Assembly (NCBI GenBank): GCA_938086785.1
Contig: CALKCM010000009.1
Coordinates: 22,140-86,139, forward strand
Source: an uncultured Bacteroidia bacterium
Lineage (GTDB): Bacteria > Bacteroidota > Bacteroidia > NS11-12g > UBA955
Direction of reading: 5' to 3'
DNA: 64,000 bases
Under the pieces are notes generated by a model that worked only from the letters and a program-made list of their open reading frames with translations, was not told where the DNA came from and ran no database searches. The first letter of the stretch is position 1. Each line of letters opens with the position of its first letter. Both the position numbers and the translations under genes were made by a program. This document shows positions 54,193 through 62,700 of the stretch, piece after piece.

Positions 54193-55239
54193 GTGGGACA
54201 AACGGCCGCAGCCATATTAAACTATCAACAGCTGGAGAAGCAAATTCTTGATAAAGAGTTTAGTCCGGTGTACCTTTTTCATGGAACAGAGAATTATTTT
54301 ATTGATAAGGCTATTCAATTGATTGATAAGCACTGCTTGCCAGAGGAAGAAAAATCGTTCAACCAAACCATCCTTTACGGCGAGAGCAACAAACTGAATG
54401 AGGTGATTGAAAGTGCGAAACGATATCCCATGATGTCCGAGTACCATTTGGTGATTGTTAAAGATGCCAAAAAAATTCTTCAATCCAAAAATGCGAAAGA
54501 AATAGAACTTCTTATTTCATATTTAGAGAATCCTTTAAATTCAACCATTCTTGTGCTGGGCCACCTCAATGGAAAAATGGATGCTCGGAGCAAACTTTTT
54601 AAAGCATTGGCAAAGCACTCTACCATGAAATCGGATGCGATGCGTGATTACGAAGTAAAATCCTTTGTAGATTATTGGTTAAAGAAGGAAGCAAAGAACA
54701 TGGATTCTAATGCCATTGATTTACTCGTTGATTATGTTGGACTAGACCTTTATGCCATTGAGAATGAGCTAAAAAAACTCTATACTGCCAAAGGTGAAAA
54801 AATCATCACCATTAAGGATGTTGATGAGATTGTAGGGTTTAATCGACAGTACAGCGTTTTTGAATTGCAAAAAGCATTGGGCACGAAAAATTTTAATAAA
54901 TCGATACAAATAGCTCACCACATGGGCAATAATGCAAAATCTGCAGCAGATTTTATTCCATCGATAGGTGCTTTAAATGGATACTTTGAAAAAGTGTTGA
55001 AAGCACAAGATCTTCTACGAGATCAAAAAAACTCTTCAGATATTGCTAAGCAAATTGGAGTGAATCCATACTTTGTTGGAGATTATGTACAAGCGGCAAA
55101 ATCGTACAAGCAAAGTCAATTAAAAAATGCATTTGAGCAAATATTAATGGCGGACATGAAGTGCAAGGGAATGCATAGAGGAAATCAAACCAATACAGAG
55201 GTTTGGGTAGATATGGTTTTGAGAATACTTCAAAACTAA
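54193..55239 (+). CDS. holA: DNA polymerase III subunit delta
   Basis: A 348-residue clamp-loader subunit that opens the beta clamp. Family segments are PVYLFHGTENYFIDKAIQLI near the start, MSEYHLVIVKDAKKIL, NSTILVLGHLNGKMDARSKL, and YAIENELKKLYTAKGEKI with the subdomain-III stretch NAFEQILMADMKCKG near the end. The start is GTG at 54193, since no ATG precedes the conserved N-terminus. It is divergent from the HsdR-N-like gene. Confidence 0.93.
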   Translation: MGQTAAAILNYQQLEKQILDKEFSPVYLFHGTENYFIDKAIQLIDKHCLPEEEKSFNQTILYGESNKLNEVIESAKRYPMMSEYHLVIVKDAKKILQSKNAKEIELLISYLENPLNSTILVLGHLNGKMDARSKLFKALAKHSTMKSDAMRDYEVKSFVDYWLKKEAKNMDSNAIDLLVDYVGLDLYAIENELKKLYTAKGEKIITIKDVDEIVGFNRQYSVFELQKALGTKNFNKSIQIAHHMGNNAKSAADFIPSIGALNGYFEKVLKAQDLLRDQKNSSDIAKQIGVNPYFVGDYVQAAKSYKQSQLKNAFEQILMADMKCKGMHRGNQTNTEVWVDMVLRILQN

Positions 55240-55271
55240 GATTCCTAAGGACTTAGAAAAAATACAGATTG

Positions 55272-55303
55272 TTTGCTCTATTAAGTCCTTTAGCATAACT
55301 TTG
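55272..55303 (+). promoter_or_regulatory. consensus two-part promoter of the Asp-box T9SS protein gene
   Basis: TTTG (55272-55275), a 20-nt spacer and TAACTTTG (55296-55303) match the Bacteroidota -33/-7 consensus. It is the best-formed promoter seen here. The leader to the ATG at 55329 is about 20 nt. Confidence 0.8.
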
Positions 55304-55328
55304 TTTTTACAAGAAAAAAATCATTAAG

Positions 55329-57257
55329 ATGAATAAAAATTACCTTTTAGCCTTAGGTTGTATTTCTGCTAGCCTAATTGCGCAGGGACCTGCTATTGTG
55401 CCCGCTGGAGCTACCTCCACTGATGCACAAATTGCACCGCCCGAATCCTTTGTAGAACTCCAACAAACGAGTTCTAGAAGCAATCATATCCAACGCCGTG
55501 CCGTGGATTACTCTGGTTTTGTTGTAATAGGAGAAACCTATTATGATTTACAAACCAATAGTGCCATGCCGCATCGCATTATTCTAAACGATGATGGCTC
55601 TGTTCTTACATCTTGGACTACTGCGCCAAGTGATGCTACTGGCTTTCCAGAAAGAGGTTCAGGTTTTAACTACCGAAGTACGTCTGGATCTTGGTTGCCT
55701 TTATCTGCAAATAGAGTGGAAGCTTCTGCAAGAACAGGTTGGCCAAACATTGCAACTTTAAGCGATGGAAACAGTGTAACTATTGGTCACTTTGCTACAT
55801 CTGGTGGTTTTTACCGAACCGCAAGCACCACTCCCGGAGAAAGACCTGATGGAACTTCTCAAAACATATTAGTGGAAACTCCATACAAGCCTATTTGGGG
55901 TAGAATGGATAATAATGGCGACACCTTACATCTAATATGTACGTATGCCGATTCTTCAGCCCCAGGGCAAGTAAGAGCTCCTACACGAAAAGGAATTTTT
56001 TCTCCCATGGTATACAGCCGAAGTTTTGATGGAGGATTAACGTGGGACAAAGCCCACGAAATGTTACCTGATTACGATAGCACGCTTACCAGCAATGGTG
56101 GTGCGGATCGATATTCTATTGAGGTTAAAGGAAATACAGTTGCTATTGCCAATGCGGGACTCTTGCAAGGAGTTTTGGTTTGGAAAAGTACAGATGGTGG
56201 AAATACCTTTGATAGACTTATTGCAGACGAATTTGCGTATGCTCCTTGGGATTCTAAAAAGCTAATGCTAGACTCTCCGTACACTGCAGATGGTACGGTT
56301 GATGTACTTATCGATAATGATGGAAAAGTTCATGCATTTTGGGGCTTAGGTAGAGTTTTTGATGATGACACGACAGATGAATTCTACAGCCTTTTTCCAG
56401 GTATTCAAGGAATTGTTCATTGGAAAGAAGGCGATCCAAGTGGTGGAACTTTAATAGCTTCTGGTGGCGCTTTTGATAGAGATGGAGATAACATCAATAA
56501 CCTTGTAGAGGCTACCTTTTCAGGAAAAGACGCGAATGGCGCTATTCCAAATGGATTGAGTACCGTTGCCCGATTAACAAACACAAGTGCAATGCGACAG
56601 CCTTCAGCTGGAATTGACCCAAATGGAGATATTTATGTTTCATTTAGTGTTCCGATTGAATCAGATATAAGTGATTTTGATGCAAATTATAGAGATATAG
56701 GAATGGTGTATTCAACCGATGGTGGAAACACTTGGGCTGCTTCTCAGAATGTTACGCAGGCCCTGAGGCAAGAAGATGATTTTGCTTGTGTTGCTAAATC
56801 CGTAGATGATTATGTTCACATGATTTGGCAAGCAGATGATCAGTGCGGGAATAACTTGTCCAATGATGATCCCAATTTTGGGAACCACCCCGTAGCTAAA
56901 AACACCATATATTATCAAGCTATACCAGTTGCAGATATTAAAGCAGGTACTATTGGCATGCAGTATGGTCTATCTACAAAAAATCCTAATACGGGTAACG
57001 TATCTGTTGTAGGGAATAACTATCCTAACCCTTTTACGGGCATTACGAATGTAATGGTTTACCTAAGCCAGCCTGGTGAGGTTAAATGGGAAGTTAAAAA
57101 CATGAGCGGTCAGCTGGTAAAAGCAGGAACGGCTCAAGAGCTTGTAAGAGGTAACCATGTTATTCAAATGGATTGCAGCGGACTAACTACAGGAGTTTAC
57201 ACCTACACTCTTATTGCAGGTGGTTCTAACGTGAGTAAGAAAATGATGATTAAATAA
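55329..57257 (+). CDS. secreted Asp-box (BNR repeat) propeller protein with T9SS sorting domain
   Basis: A 642-residue secreted protein with signal peptide MNKNYLLALGCISASLIAQG. It contains at least three Asp-box motifs (S-x-D-x-G-x-T-W type): SRSFDGGLTWDKAHE, WKSTDGGNTFDRL and YSTDGGNTWAAS, which indicate a sialidase-like six-bladed propeller. No catalytic Arg triad or Tyr/Glu pair of sialidases can be assigned, so enzyme activity is uncertain. The last 75 residues are a type A T9SS sorting domain (NNYPNPFTGITNVMVYLSQP, then GVYTYTLIAGG and KKMMIK). A consensus promoter and a strong terminator suggest high, independent expression. Confidence 0.86.
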   Translation: MNKNYLLALGCISASLIAQGPAIVPAGATSTDAQIAPPESFVELQQTSSRSNHIQRRAVDYSGFVVIGETYYDLQTNSAMPHRIILNDDGSVLTSWTTAPSDATGFPERGSGFNYRSTSGSWLPLSANRVEASARTGWPNIATLSDGNSVTIGHFATSGGFYRTASTTPGERPDGTSQNILVETPYKPIWGRMDNNGDTLHLICTYADSSAPGQVRAPTRKGIFSPMVYSRSFDGGLTWDKAHEMLPDYDSTLTSNGGADRYSIEVKGNTVAIANAGLLQGVLVWKSTDGGNTFDRLIADEFAYAPWDSKKLMLDSPYTADGTVDVLIDNDGKVHAFWGLGRVFDDDTTDEFYSLFPGIQGIVHWKEGDPSGGTLIASGGAFDRDGDNINNLVEATFSGKDANGAIPNGLSTVARLTNTSAMRQPSAGIDPNGDIYVSFSVPIESDISDFDANYRDIGMVYSTDGGNTWAASQNVTQALRQEDDFACVAKSVDDYVHMIWQADDQCGNNLSNDDPNFGNHPVAKNTIYYQAIPVADIKAGTIGMQYGLSTKNPNTGNVSVVGNNYPNPFTGITNVMVYLSQPGEVKWEVKNMSGQLVKAGTAQELVRGNHVIQMDCSGLTTGVYTYTLIAGGSNVSKKMMIK

Positions 57258-57275
57258 TCGTTAAATATTAATAGT

Positions 57276-57308
57276 AAAAAAGGCGTTCCAATGGAACGCC
57301 TTTTTTTT
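57276..57308 (+). terminator. rho-independent terminator after the Asp-box protein gene
   Basis: GGCGTTCC and GGAACGCC form a perfect 8-bp stem around AAT and are followed by eight T, with an A-tract on the other side that may allow bidirectional use. Confidence 0.92.
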
Positions 57309-57385
57309 GGCCTTTAAATTCTTTAAATAATTTCCTCCATTTGAAAAACAACTTAAGAATGATCCCGCAGGAAAAGACAGAAGCC

Positions 57386-60300
57386 TTATTGTTTTATTAA
57401 TTTATACGCCTTCCACCCATTCAATGTTTTTACTTTAATAAAATAAACTCCAGAGCTGTAGGTTCTCATGTCATATTTTAGATTTGAAGACGTACTGTTT
57501 ATGCGGTCTAATACCTTACCAGTAGAACTAATTATCTCTGCATTTGAAATGCCTTTTGGAAACTCTAAATAAACAAAATCAAATACGGGGTTTGGATAAT
57601 AAGTCAGAGGTGACTCGATAGTGACTACAGCACTGCTTTGAGCTTTACAGCTGCCAATTGTATAGCTATTTTTATCGTTGGCATTATTCCTTTCGCCTTG
57701 TCCTGGATAGGTATACGTATAATAAAAGTAAATTTTGGACCCTTTTGGCGCATTTAACCTAAAAGGCACATTGGGCTGAACGCCATATCCTGGCAAGGCG
57801 CCCGAACTGGTTCCATAATACAGAATACAGGTTGGGCTTCCGGTACCCGATTTAATTGGAATAAATGTTAAACTGGGATTGTTATCCTCTGTAGAAAACT
57901 CGTATTCAAAATCTCCGTTATTCGAAACTCCTTTGCATGGTGGCGCTTCTTTTACGGTTACATTAACTGCACTTGATTCACTAAAAAGGCCCTGCTTTGA
58001 GTATGCCTTAGCCTTTAAAATATAGTCTCCTGGTTTAAGTGACCATTGAATTTCGTAGGGAAGCGCACTAGCACTTCCTATGATCTCACCATCAATTAGA
58101 AAATCGACCTTGGTGATTTCATCAAATATGCTATTTGCATACGCTGAAAAATTAAAGGTCTCTTCCTCCTCTAAGATGGAGTTATTAGAAGGTGCACAGA
58201 TAGATACGGTTGGGCTAATTTTGGAATCCTTATTGGAGATAAGGTACATTTCATCCTTATCGATTCGAGATCCATTATTTACCTGAACTTGCATTAAATA
58301 AACGCCTTCTTCTAATCCCGTAGCTAAAGGAGTCATTGAATTGCTATTTTGAATAGCCAACTTATTTGGCCCATAGATTTGTGACCATGTATAGCTTAAA
58401 GGGAGGCCCGACGGGTCAGAACTTAAAGAGGCATCTAAGTTTGCACTTGAAGTGGGAAGTATGATTAATGTATTTTCGCCCGCATCTGCAATGGGTTGAC
58501 TGTATGAGAGAACATCATTGTACGAAAAAGTCAATTTTCCAAGATTAAATTCGCCTCCATCAAAATCAATACGAAGGGTATGAACCCCTTTCTTTAATGG
58601 GATATTACTTAAGGATTTTACCCCCCATTTTTCCCAACCGAAAGTGGTACTTACTCTCACAGGACCTGCTATAGGTTCTCCATCTAATGAGAAATAAAAA
58701 GGACCACCACCCTGGGCATTACCACTGGCGTACCTTAAATTTATGGTATAAAGGCCTGATTTTTCGATATCTACAGTATACTCTAACCACTCATTAGGAC
58801 TAACCCAGCCTACATATGCTCCTTCATTGGCATCCATTGCAACATCTACAGACTCTTCCATTCTAAAATCTCCATTGTTTCCTTGGCTGCCATCGTAATA
58901 CGAAATATTTTGCGCTGAACCTGCAATGAATTTATCATAATAACCGGGCTCAAATGAACCTGGAATTTTTATAGGACTTCCCGTGTATGGTATTTGATCT
59001 CCCACAACAACCTCACATACATTGCTAACGTTAAAACCGATTGAATCATAAATTTTTACATAAAAGTAATGTTTTCCTGCGGGCAGAGAAGGTGTTTTGA
59101 TTGAATACGGCGCTTGGTCTCGTTCTCCTATGGGCGTATTCCCATTATAAAAAACTACCTTTTTTGAATTCCCCTTTAAGATGGTAAAATCCAATCCGAT
59201 GGTGTTTCCTGGATAGGCGCGATTAAAGTCTGTTTTTAGATATCCTGTAACGGCTACATCTCTACTGGTGGTTAAACTGTTTGGTTCAGCTTTGAGAATA
59301 TAATTATCCGAAAACTGAACGCTGATGCTGTCCTTACTATAGTTCTGAACTACATATGTTTTTTTTCCATTCTTGCTAAAAACTGCAGCTAAGGGGTAAT
59401 CTGCCGTCACGGACACATCAATATTACCCAAGGCGTTCATCGCATGTAACCAATGATAGGTTTGTGCGTCTGACACTCCAAATTTTAAATTTCTATTTGG
59501 ATATGAGTCGTATAATTGAATGGCTTTCTCAGGATTTGTAAATGCCAAATACTTCCACATGATATCATGCCATAAGTTATCGTTGGCTTCATTGGTTAAT
59601 ATTCCAGTATTTTTTTCGATCTCACGCCATAGTTTTTTGGCATAATTGGTGTCCTGTCCTAAATAAAACGAACCTCCATGAATGGGATACATTTCAATTC
59701 CATACGAGGCGGCAATATCGTTGGTCCAGAAGGTACCATTATCATAACTGTTACCCCAAACCCTAGATACTAAACTATATTGCTGTGAGGGTGAAAAATT
59801 TCTTTCTTTGGTATCAAACCAATATTCTTCAATGGCGGTTTGCTCTGTGGTATATAAATAAATACCTAAATCTCTAATCTCTTTATTGTTGGTAATGGTT
59901 CCCCAGTGAATAAGGGCTGAGTTAAACTGCATGCTTTCAGAGGTGGATTCTTGGTCATTCCCTTGAGGAAAAGTGGCAAACCCATTGGCCCAACTATGGC
60001 CGGCATATGGGCTAAAATTTCTAAGAAAAGGGTACTCCTTATCGTCTCTATTGATGCTAGCTGCGTCGCGTATGAGCAGGTTTACCATGGGTCCCCATTT
60101 CTCTGCCCAACCGGGTTGATATTGCTCCATAAAAGAGGCGGCATGAATAAAATAGCCCCAATGAAAATGATGATCATTCAAATTGCCATCTTGCCCATGT
60201 CCCGCAGGATAGCCAATCATTGAAGACCAGGTCTGATTATAATAAAACAAAAAGGCTACTTCATTATTATCTGCACTTAACCAATCTTCTAAACGCGCTT

Positions 60301-61498
60301 GTACCGTTTTTATAATTTTATTTAGGGCGACGGTATCACCCGTTAAACTAGCAATACGAGCAGTTTGAATCAGACGATTCATTACTTGCCCTTCATTGTA
60401 GGAGTCTGTCCATGGGTCTAAGGCGTCATTTTCCAATAGTTTTATTTTTGTATTTATTTCTAGAGGAGAAAAACTTGGACTGTAGTTGTCTAAATAAGGC
60501 AGGGTAGGTAAAATTCCATAAAATGTATTTTCAGTGCTAAAAGAATTGCCCGCTAAGGTTTTCATCTCTCCCCTAACCGTTTCATACGAATATCCCTTAG
60601 GCTCCGCAGAACCGTCGGCTAAATGAGCCCACTGATGCGGCAACAAACCTTGTAAAACAACTGTATCACTCCCTTCTTTTACATCTGTTTCAATGCTAAA
60701 ATCGGTTCTAAGTAAAGACTTACTGTCTTTGTAGGACCAGTTTGCCTCGGTATTGCTTGGAAAAACATAAGCAAACTTCTTATACTCTTCTACCACCTGA
60801 TTAATATTGCTGGCATCCAGTGGTATAAAGGCCATGGACCAATAATTTTTACCATTCAAATCGGATGTATACACATTACCGTTCTCTGACCAAGTGCTTC
60901 CATTAGGAGCGTACACGGCAAAATCAGCTCCATTTCGAGCATCTGTAATTATTAACACCTCCTTAGCTATTTGTACCGATCCAGAAGCCACTGTTATTTC
61001 AGCAATATTGCTTGCGTCTTTGGTAAAGTATAAGAATGGCATTCCAATACCTGTTGTTGTATTAAAATGACTGTTTCCATTTTTCCAATCCATGCTTACG
61101 GTCCAATCTGAAAAATCGGATACATTAGCCGCTGATGCATCAAGTCCTTGCACACCCACTTTAATGGGTTGGATATCATCTATAACTCCCCATGGGATAT
61201 ACGTAACAATGAGCCCCTCATTTACCGTTTTAAGGGTGTATGGGTAGTTAAATAAATTACTTGCATGCGCATTTTTTATCTTAGCAGACCACCAATCGTT
61301 CGTTGGAGCAGGCTTTGTAGCAGCTTCACCCACTGCAAAGGGTGTGCCTGATGGAAACCCATTTCTACCCGCAATATCGGTCCCTGGATATGTTTTTGTA
61401 TAGCTTCCTTCTCCAGCTTTTATGGTTTGAGCATTTAAATCAAAAATAGAGCAAAATGTAAGAATTGCCGGGAGTAAAAGGTTGGATTTTTTTATCAC
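57386..61498 (-). CDS. multimodular secreted GH81 endo-beta-1,3-glucanase with CBM6, Ig-like, CBM56 and T9SS domains
   Basis: A 1370-residue secreted enzyme predicted to cleave beta-1,3-glucans such as laminarin. The signal peptide ends LNAQ. Residues about 60-700 are GH81, with DHHFHWGYFIHAASF at 442-456 and the catalytic-loop motif GNDQESTSES at 513-522 (Glu517, Glu521). An Ig-like domain follows at about 755-833. CBM6 spans 843-992 (PNEWLEYTVDIEKSGLYTIN), and a PKD-like domain spans 1002-1090 (ADAGENTLIILP, DPSGLPLSYTWSQIYGP). A Big_9-like domain spans 1097-1183 and a CBM56-like module 1187-1284 (TCILYYGTSSGALPGYGV, FYYTYTYPGQGERN). The T9SS sorting domain is 1298-1370. The start is GTG at 61498, since TGA lies two codons upstream in frame and the promoter ends 4 nt before it. 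Confidence 0.92.
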   Translation of the reverse strand: MIKKSNLLLPAILTFCSIFDLNAQTIKAGEGSYTKTYPGTDIAGRNGFPSGTPFAVGEAATKPAPTNDWWSAKIKNAHASNLFNYPYTLKTVNEGLIVTYIPWGVIDDIQPIKVGVQGLDASAANVSDFSDWTVSMDWKNGNSHFNTTTGIGMPFLYFTKDASNIAEITVASGSVQIAKEVLIITDARNGADFAVYAPNGSTWSENGNVYTSDLNGKNYWSMAFIPLDASNINQVVEEYKKFAYVFPSNTEANWSYKDSKSLLRTDFSIETDVKEGSDTVVLQGLLPHQWAHLADGSAEPKGYSYETVRGEMKTLAGNSFSTENTFYGILPTLPYLDNYSPSFSPLEINTKIKLLENDALDPWTDSYNEGQVMNRLIQTARIASLTGDTVALNKIIKTVQARLEDWLSADNNEVAFLFYYNQTWSSMIGYPAGHGQDGNLNDHHFHWGYFIHAASFMEQYQPGWAEKWGPMVNLLIRDAASINRDDKEYPFLRNFSPYAGHSWANGFATFPQGNDQESTSESMQFNSALIHWGTITNNKEIRDLGIYLYTTEQTAIEEYWFDTKERNFSPSQQYSLVSRVWGNSYDNGTFWTNDIAASYGIEMYPIHGGSFYLGQDTNYAKKLWREIEKNTGILTNEANDNLWHDIMWKYLAFTNPEKAIQLYDSYPNRNLKFGVSDAQTYHWLHAMNALGNIDVSVTADYPLAAVFSKNGKKTYVVQNYSKDSISVQFSDNYILKAEPNSLTTSRDVAVTGYLKTDFNRAYPGNTIGLDFTILKGNSKKVVFYNGNTPIGERDQAPYSIKTPSLPAGKHYFYVKIYDSIGFNVSNVCEVVVGDQIPYTGSPIKIPGSFEPGYYDKFIAGSAQNISYYDGSQGNNGDFRMEESVDVAMDANEGAYVGWVSPNEWLEYTVDIEKSGLYTINLRYASGNAQGGGPFYFSLDGEPIAGPVRVSTTFGWEKWGVKSLSNIPLKKGVHTLRIDFDGGEFNLGKLTFSYNDVLSYSQPIADAGENTLIILPTSSANLDASLSSDPSGLPLSYTWSQIYGPNKLAIQNSNSMTPLATGLEEGVYLMQVQVNNGSRIDKDEMYLISNKDSKISPTVSICAPSNNSILEEEETFNFSAYANSIFDEITKVDFLIDGEIIGSASALPYEIQWSLKPGDYILKAKAYSKQGLFSESSAVNVTVKEAPPCKGVSNNGDFEYEFSTEDNNPSLTFIPIKSGTGSPTCILYYGTSSGALPGYGVQPNVPFRLNAPKGSKIYFYYTYTYPGQGERNNANDKNSYTIGSCKAQSSAVVTIESPLTYYPNPVFDFVYLEFPKGISNAEIISSTGKVLDRINSTSSNLKYDMRTYSSGVYFIKVKTLNGWKAYKLIKQ

Positions 61499-61502
61499 CT
61501 TT

Positions 61503-61510
61503 CAAATATA
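61503..61510 (-). promoter_or_regulatory. TAnnTTTG promoter element of the GH81 gene
   Basis: Minus-strand TATATTTG ends 4 nt before the GTG start at 61498, so translation should begin at or next to the mRNA 5' end. Confidence 0.62.
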
Positions 61511-61525
61511 GTATTTTTTACTATA
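61507..61525. promoter_or_regulatory. inverted repeat overlapping the GH81 promoter (candidate operator)
   Basis: TATAGTA and TACTATA form perfect 7-bp arms around a 5-bp T-tract. One arm overlaps the TATATTTG element, a position suited to repression of the laminarinase gene. Confidence 0.4.
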
Positions 61526-61589
61526 AGTAATATTAAGAACAATTAATTTTACAAATACTTGATACTTAAAAAGTCCAGTAGCTCATACT

Positions 61590-62087
61590 TCAGACCCTTA
61601 CATCGGATAAATAAACCAATGCATAAATGGCGACTAAGAGCCAAAACTCTTTGGACTCGATGGCGTTTTTTTTCTGCTCTTTACTTGGAATTATAAGCGC
61701 TAAAACAGTGAAAATAAAGGAAACAAAAATATCTAACCAATCAAATTGGCCGTTGGTAATTCCTAAAACCTGAATAAGTTCAATCAACAAGGCAAATAAA
61801 AATGGGAGGTATTTTAGATGGATGCGTTTCTCCCAGATAGGAAACTCTAAACGGATGGATAGCAGCGTGGCTGAAAACACCCACAGCCCTTCGGGCAAAT
61901 TGTACATGCACCATTGTGGTATCGCATAATGCTTATGCCATATGTTCATTAAAAAGGGAAACTCTCGGACTCCTAGCTTAGCAAGTAGGGCATTTACAAT
62001 GGTGTCCTGGCTTCGGTACATGAAATACAGGTAAAGACCAAGAAGCATGGACATAGCAATGAGTACGTATCGCCACCGAATTCTCAT
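61590..62087 (-). CDS. small VanZ-like membrane protein
   Basis: A 165-residue protein with about five hydrophobic helices. FLFALLIELIQVLGITNGQF followed by DWLDIFVSFIFTVLAL resembles the core of VanZ-family proteins (LxE-x2-Q, then DxxD with a helix), though an Arg of the canonical motif is absent. The function is unknown. ATG at 62087 is chosen because it overlaps the methyltransferase stop as ATGA; the start 36 nt upstream would overlap that gene further. Confidence 0.6.
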   Translation of the reverse strand: MRIRWRYVLIAMSMLLGLYLYFMYRSQDTIVNALLAKLGVREFPFLMNIWHKHYAIPQWCMYNLPEGLWVFSATLLSIRLEFPIWEKRIHLKYLPFLFALLIELIQVLGITNGQFDWLDIFVSFIFTVLALIIPSKEQKKNAIESKEFWLLVAIYALVYLSDVRV

Positions 62088-62674
62088 GCCTTTGTACACA
62101 CAATAAGTTTGTAGAAACCCCACCGATCTGCAGGTAAAACCTCTGTTTTATTAAAATTTAATTGGGCGATTACATCGGCTAATTTAAACTCACTTGAAAA
62201 AGCAAGGTTTTTACTAAAGCGAGCAAACCATTTGCTTATAATGCCTCTTCTGCCTTTGGGAGTAAAATGGTTTAATATGAACAATTTACCTTTCGGTTTC
62301 AAAACTCTTTTGGCTTCTGAGATGGTTTTTTTAATGGGAACTGTGCTTAGCACATGAGCCAGAACTATGTAATCGAAGCTTTGGTCGGAAAAACTTAAGT
62401 CCTCTGCACTCATTTCTTGAATATTCTTATTCGAATATTTCTTACGTGCAATTTTGAGCATTTCTACGGATGAATCGATGCCTGTAATATCATGCTTAAG
62501 CCCAAGTCCGAATAAGGCTCCATGTCCTGTCCCAATGTCTAAGAGTGTACCTTCTGGTAATAATTTCAACTCTTTGCACAGGTATTTCTTGTAAGGCTTA
62601 AGGCCAATATTTATACATGGATATATTCGTGCAATTCGGTTGTAAAACCGGGTTACTCTATCCACTTGTGCCAT
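62084..62674 (-). CDS. class I SAM-dependent methyltransferase
   Basis: A 196-residue Rossmann-fold methyltransferase. Motif I is LLDIGTGHGALFGLG, followed by ITGIDSSVEMLKIARKK, MSAEDLSFSDQSFDYIVLAH and AKRVLKPKGKLFILNHF. This resembles the UbiE/PmtA group that methylates quinones or phospholipids, but the substrate cannot be assigned. ATG at 62674 lies 4 nt after the promoter element and the gene is followed by the VanZ-like gene with ATGA overlap. Confidence 0.86.
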   Translation of the reverse strand: MAQVDRVTRFYNRIARIYPCINIGLKPYKKYLCKELKLLPEGTLLDIGTGHGALFGLGLKHDITGIDSSVEMLKIARKKYSNKNIQEMSAEDLSFSDQSFDYIVLAHVLSTVPIKKTISEAKRVLKPKGKLFILNHFTPKGRRGIISKWFARFSKNLAFSSEFKLADVIAQLNFNKTEVLPADRWGFYKLIVCTKA

Positions 62675-62678
62675 GACA

Positions 62679-62686
62679 CAAAGGTA
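62679..62686 (-). promoter_or_regulatory. TAnnTTTG promoter element of the methyltransferase gene
   Basis: Minus-strand TACCTTTG ends 4 nt before the ATG at 62674, inside the 26-nt gap after nuoF. Confidence 0.55.
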
Positions 62687-62700
62687 ATTATTAAAATAAG

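Noticed and set aside
55329..57257. Sialidase assignment
   Set aside because: Asp-box repeats show the fold, but I cannot place the sialidase catalytic Arg triad.
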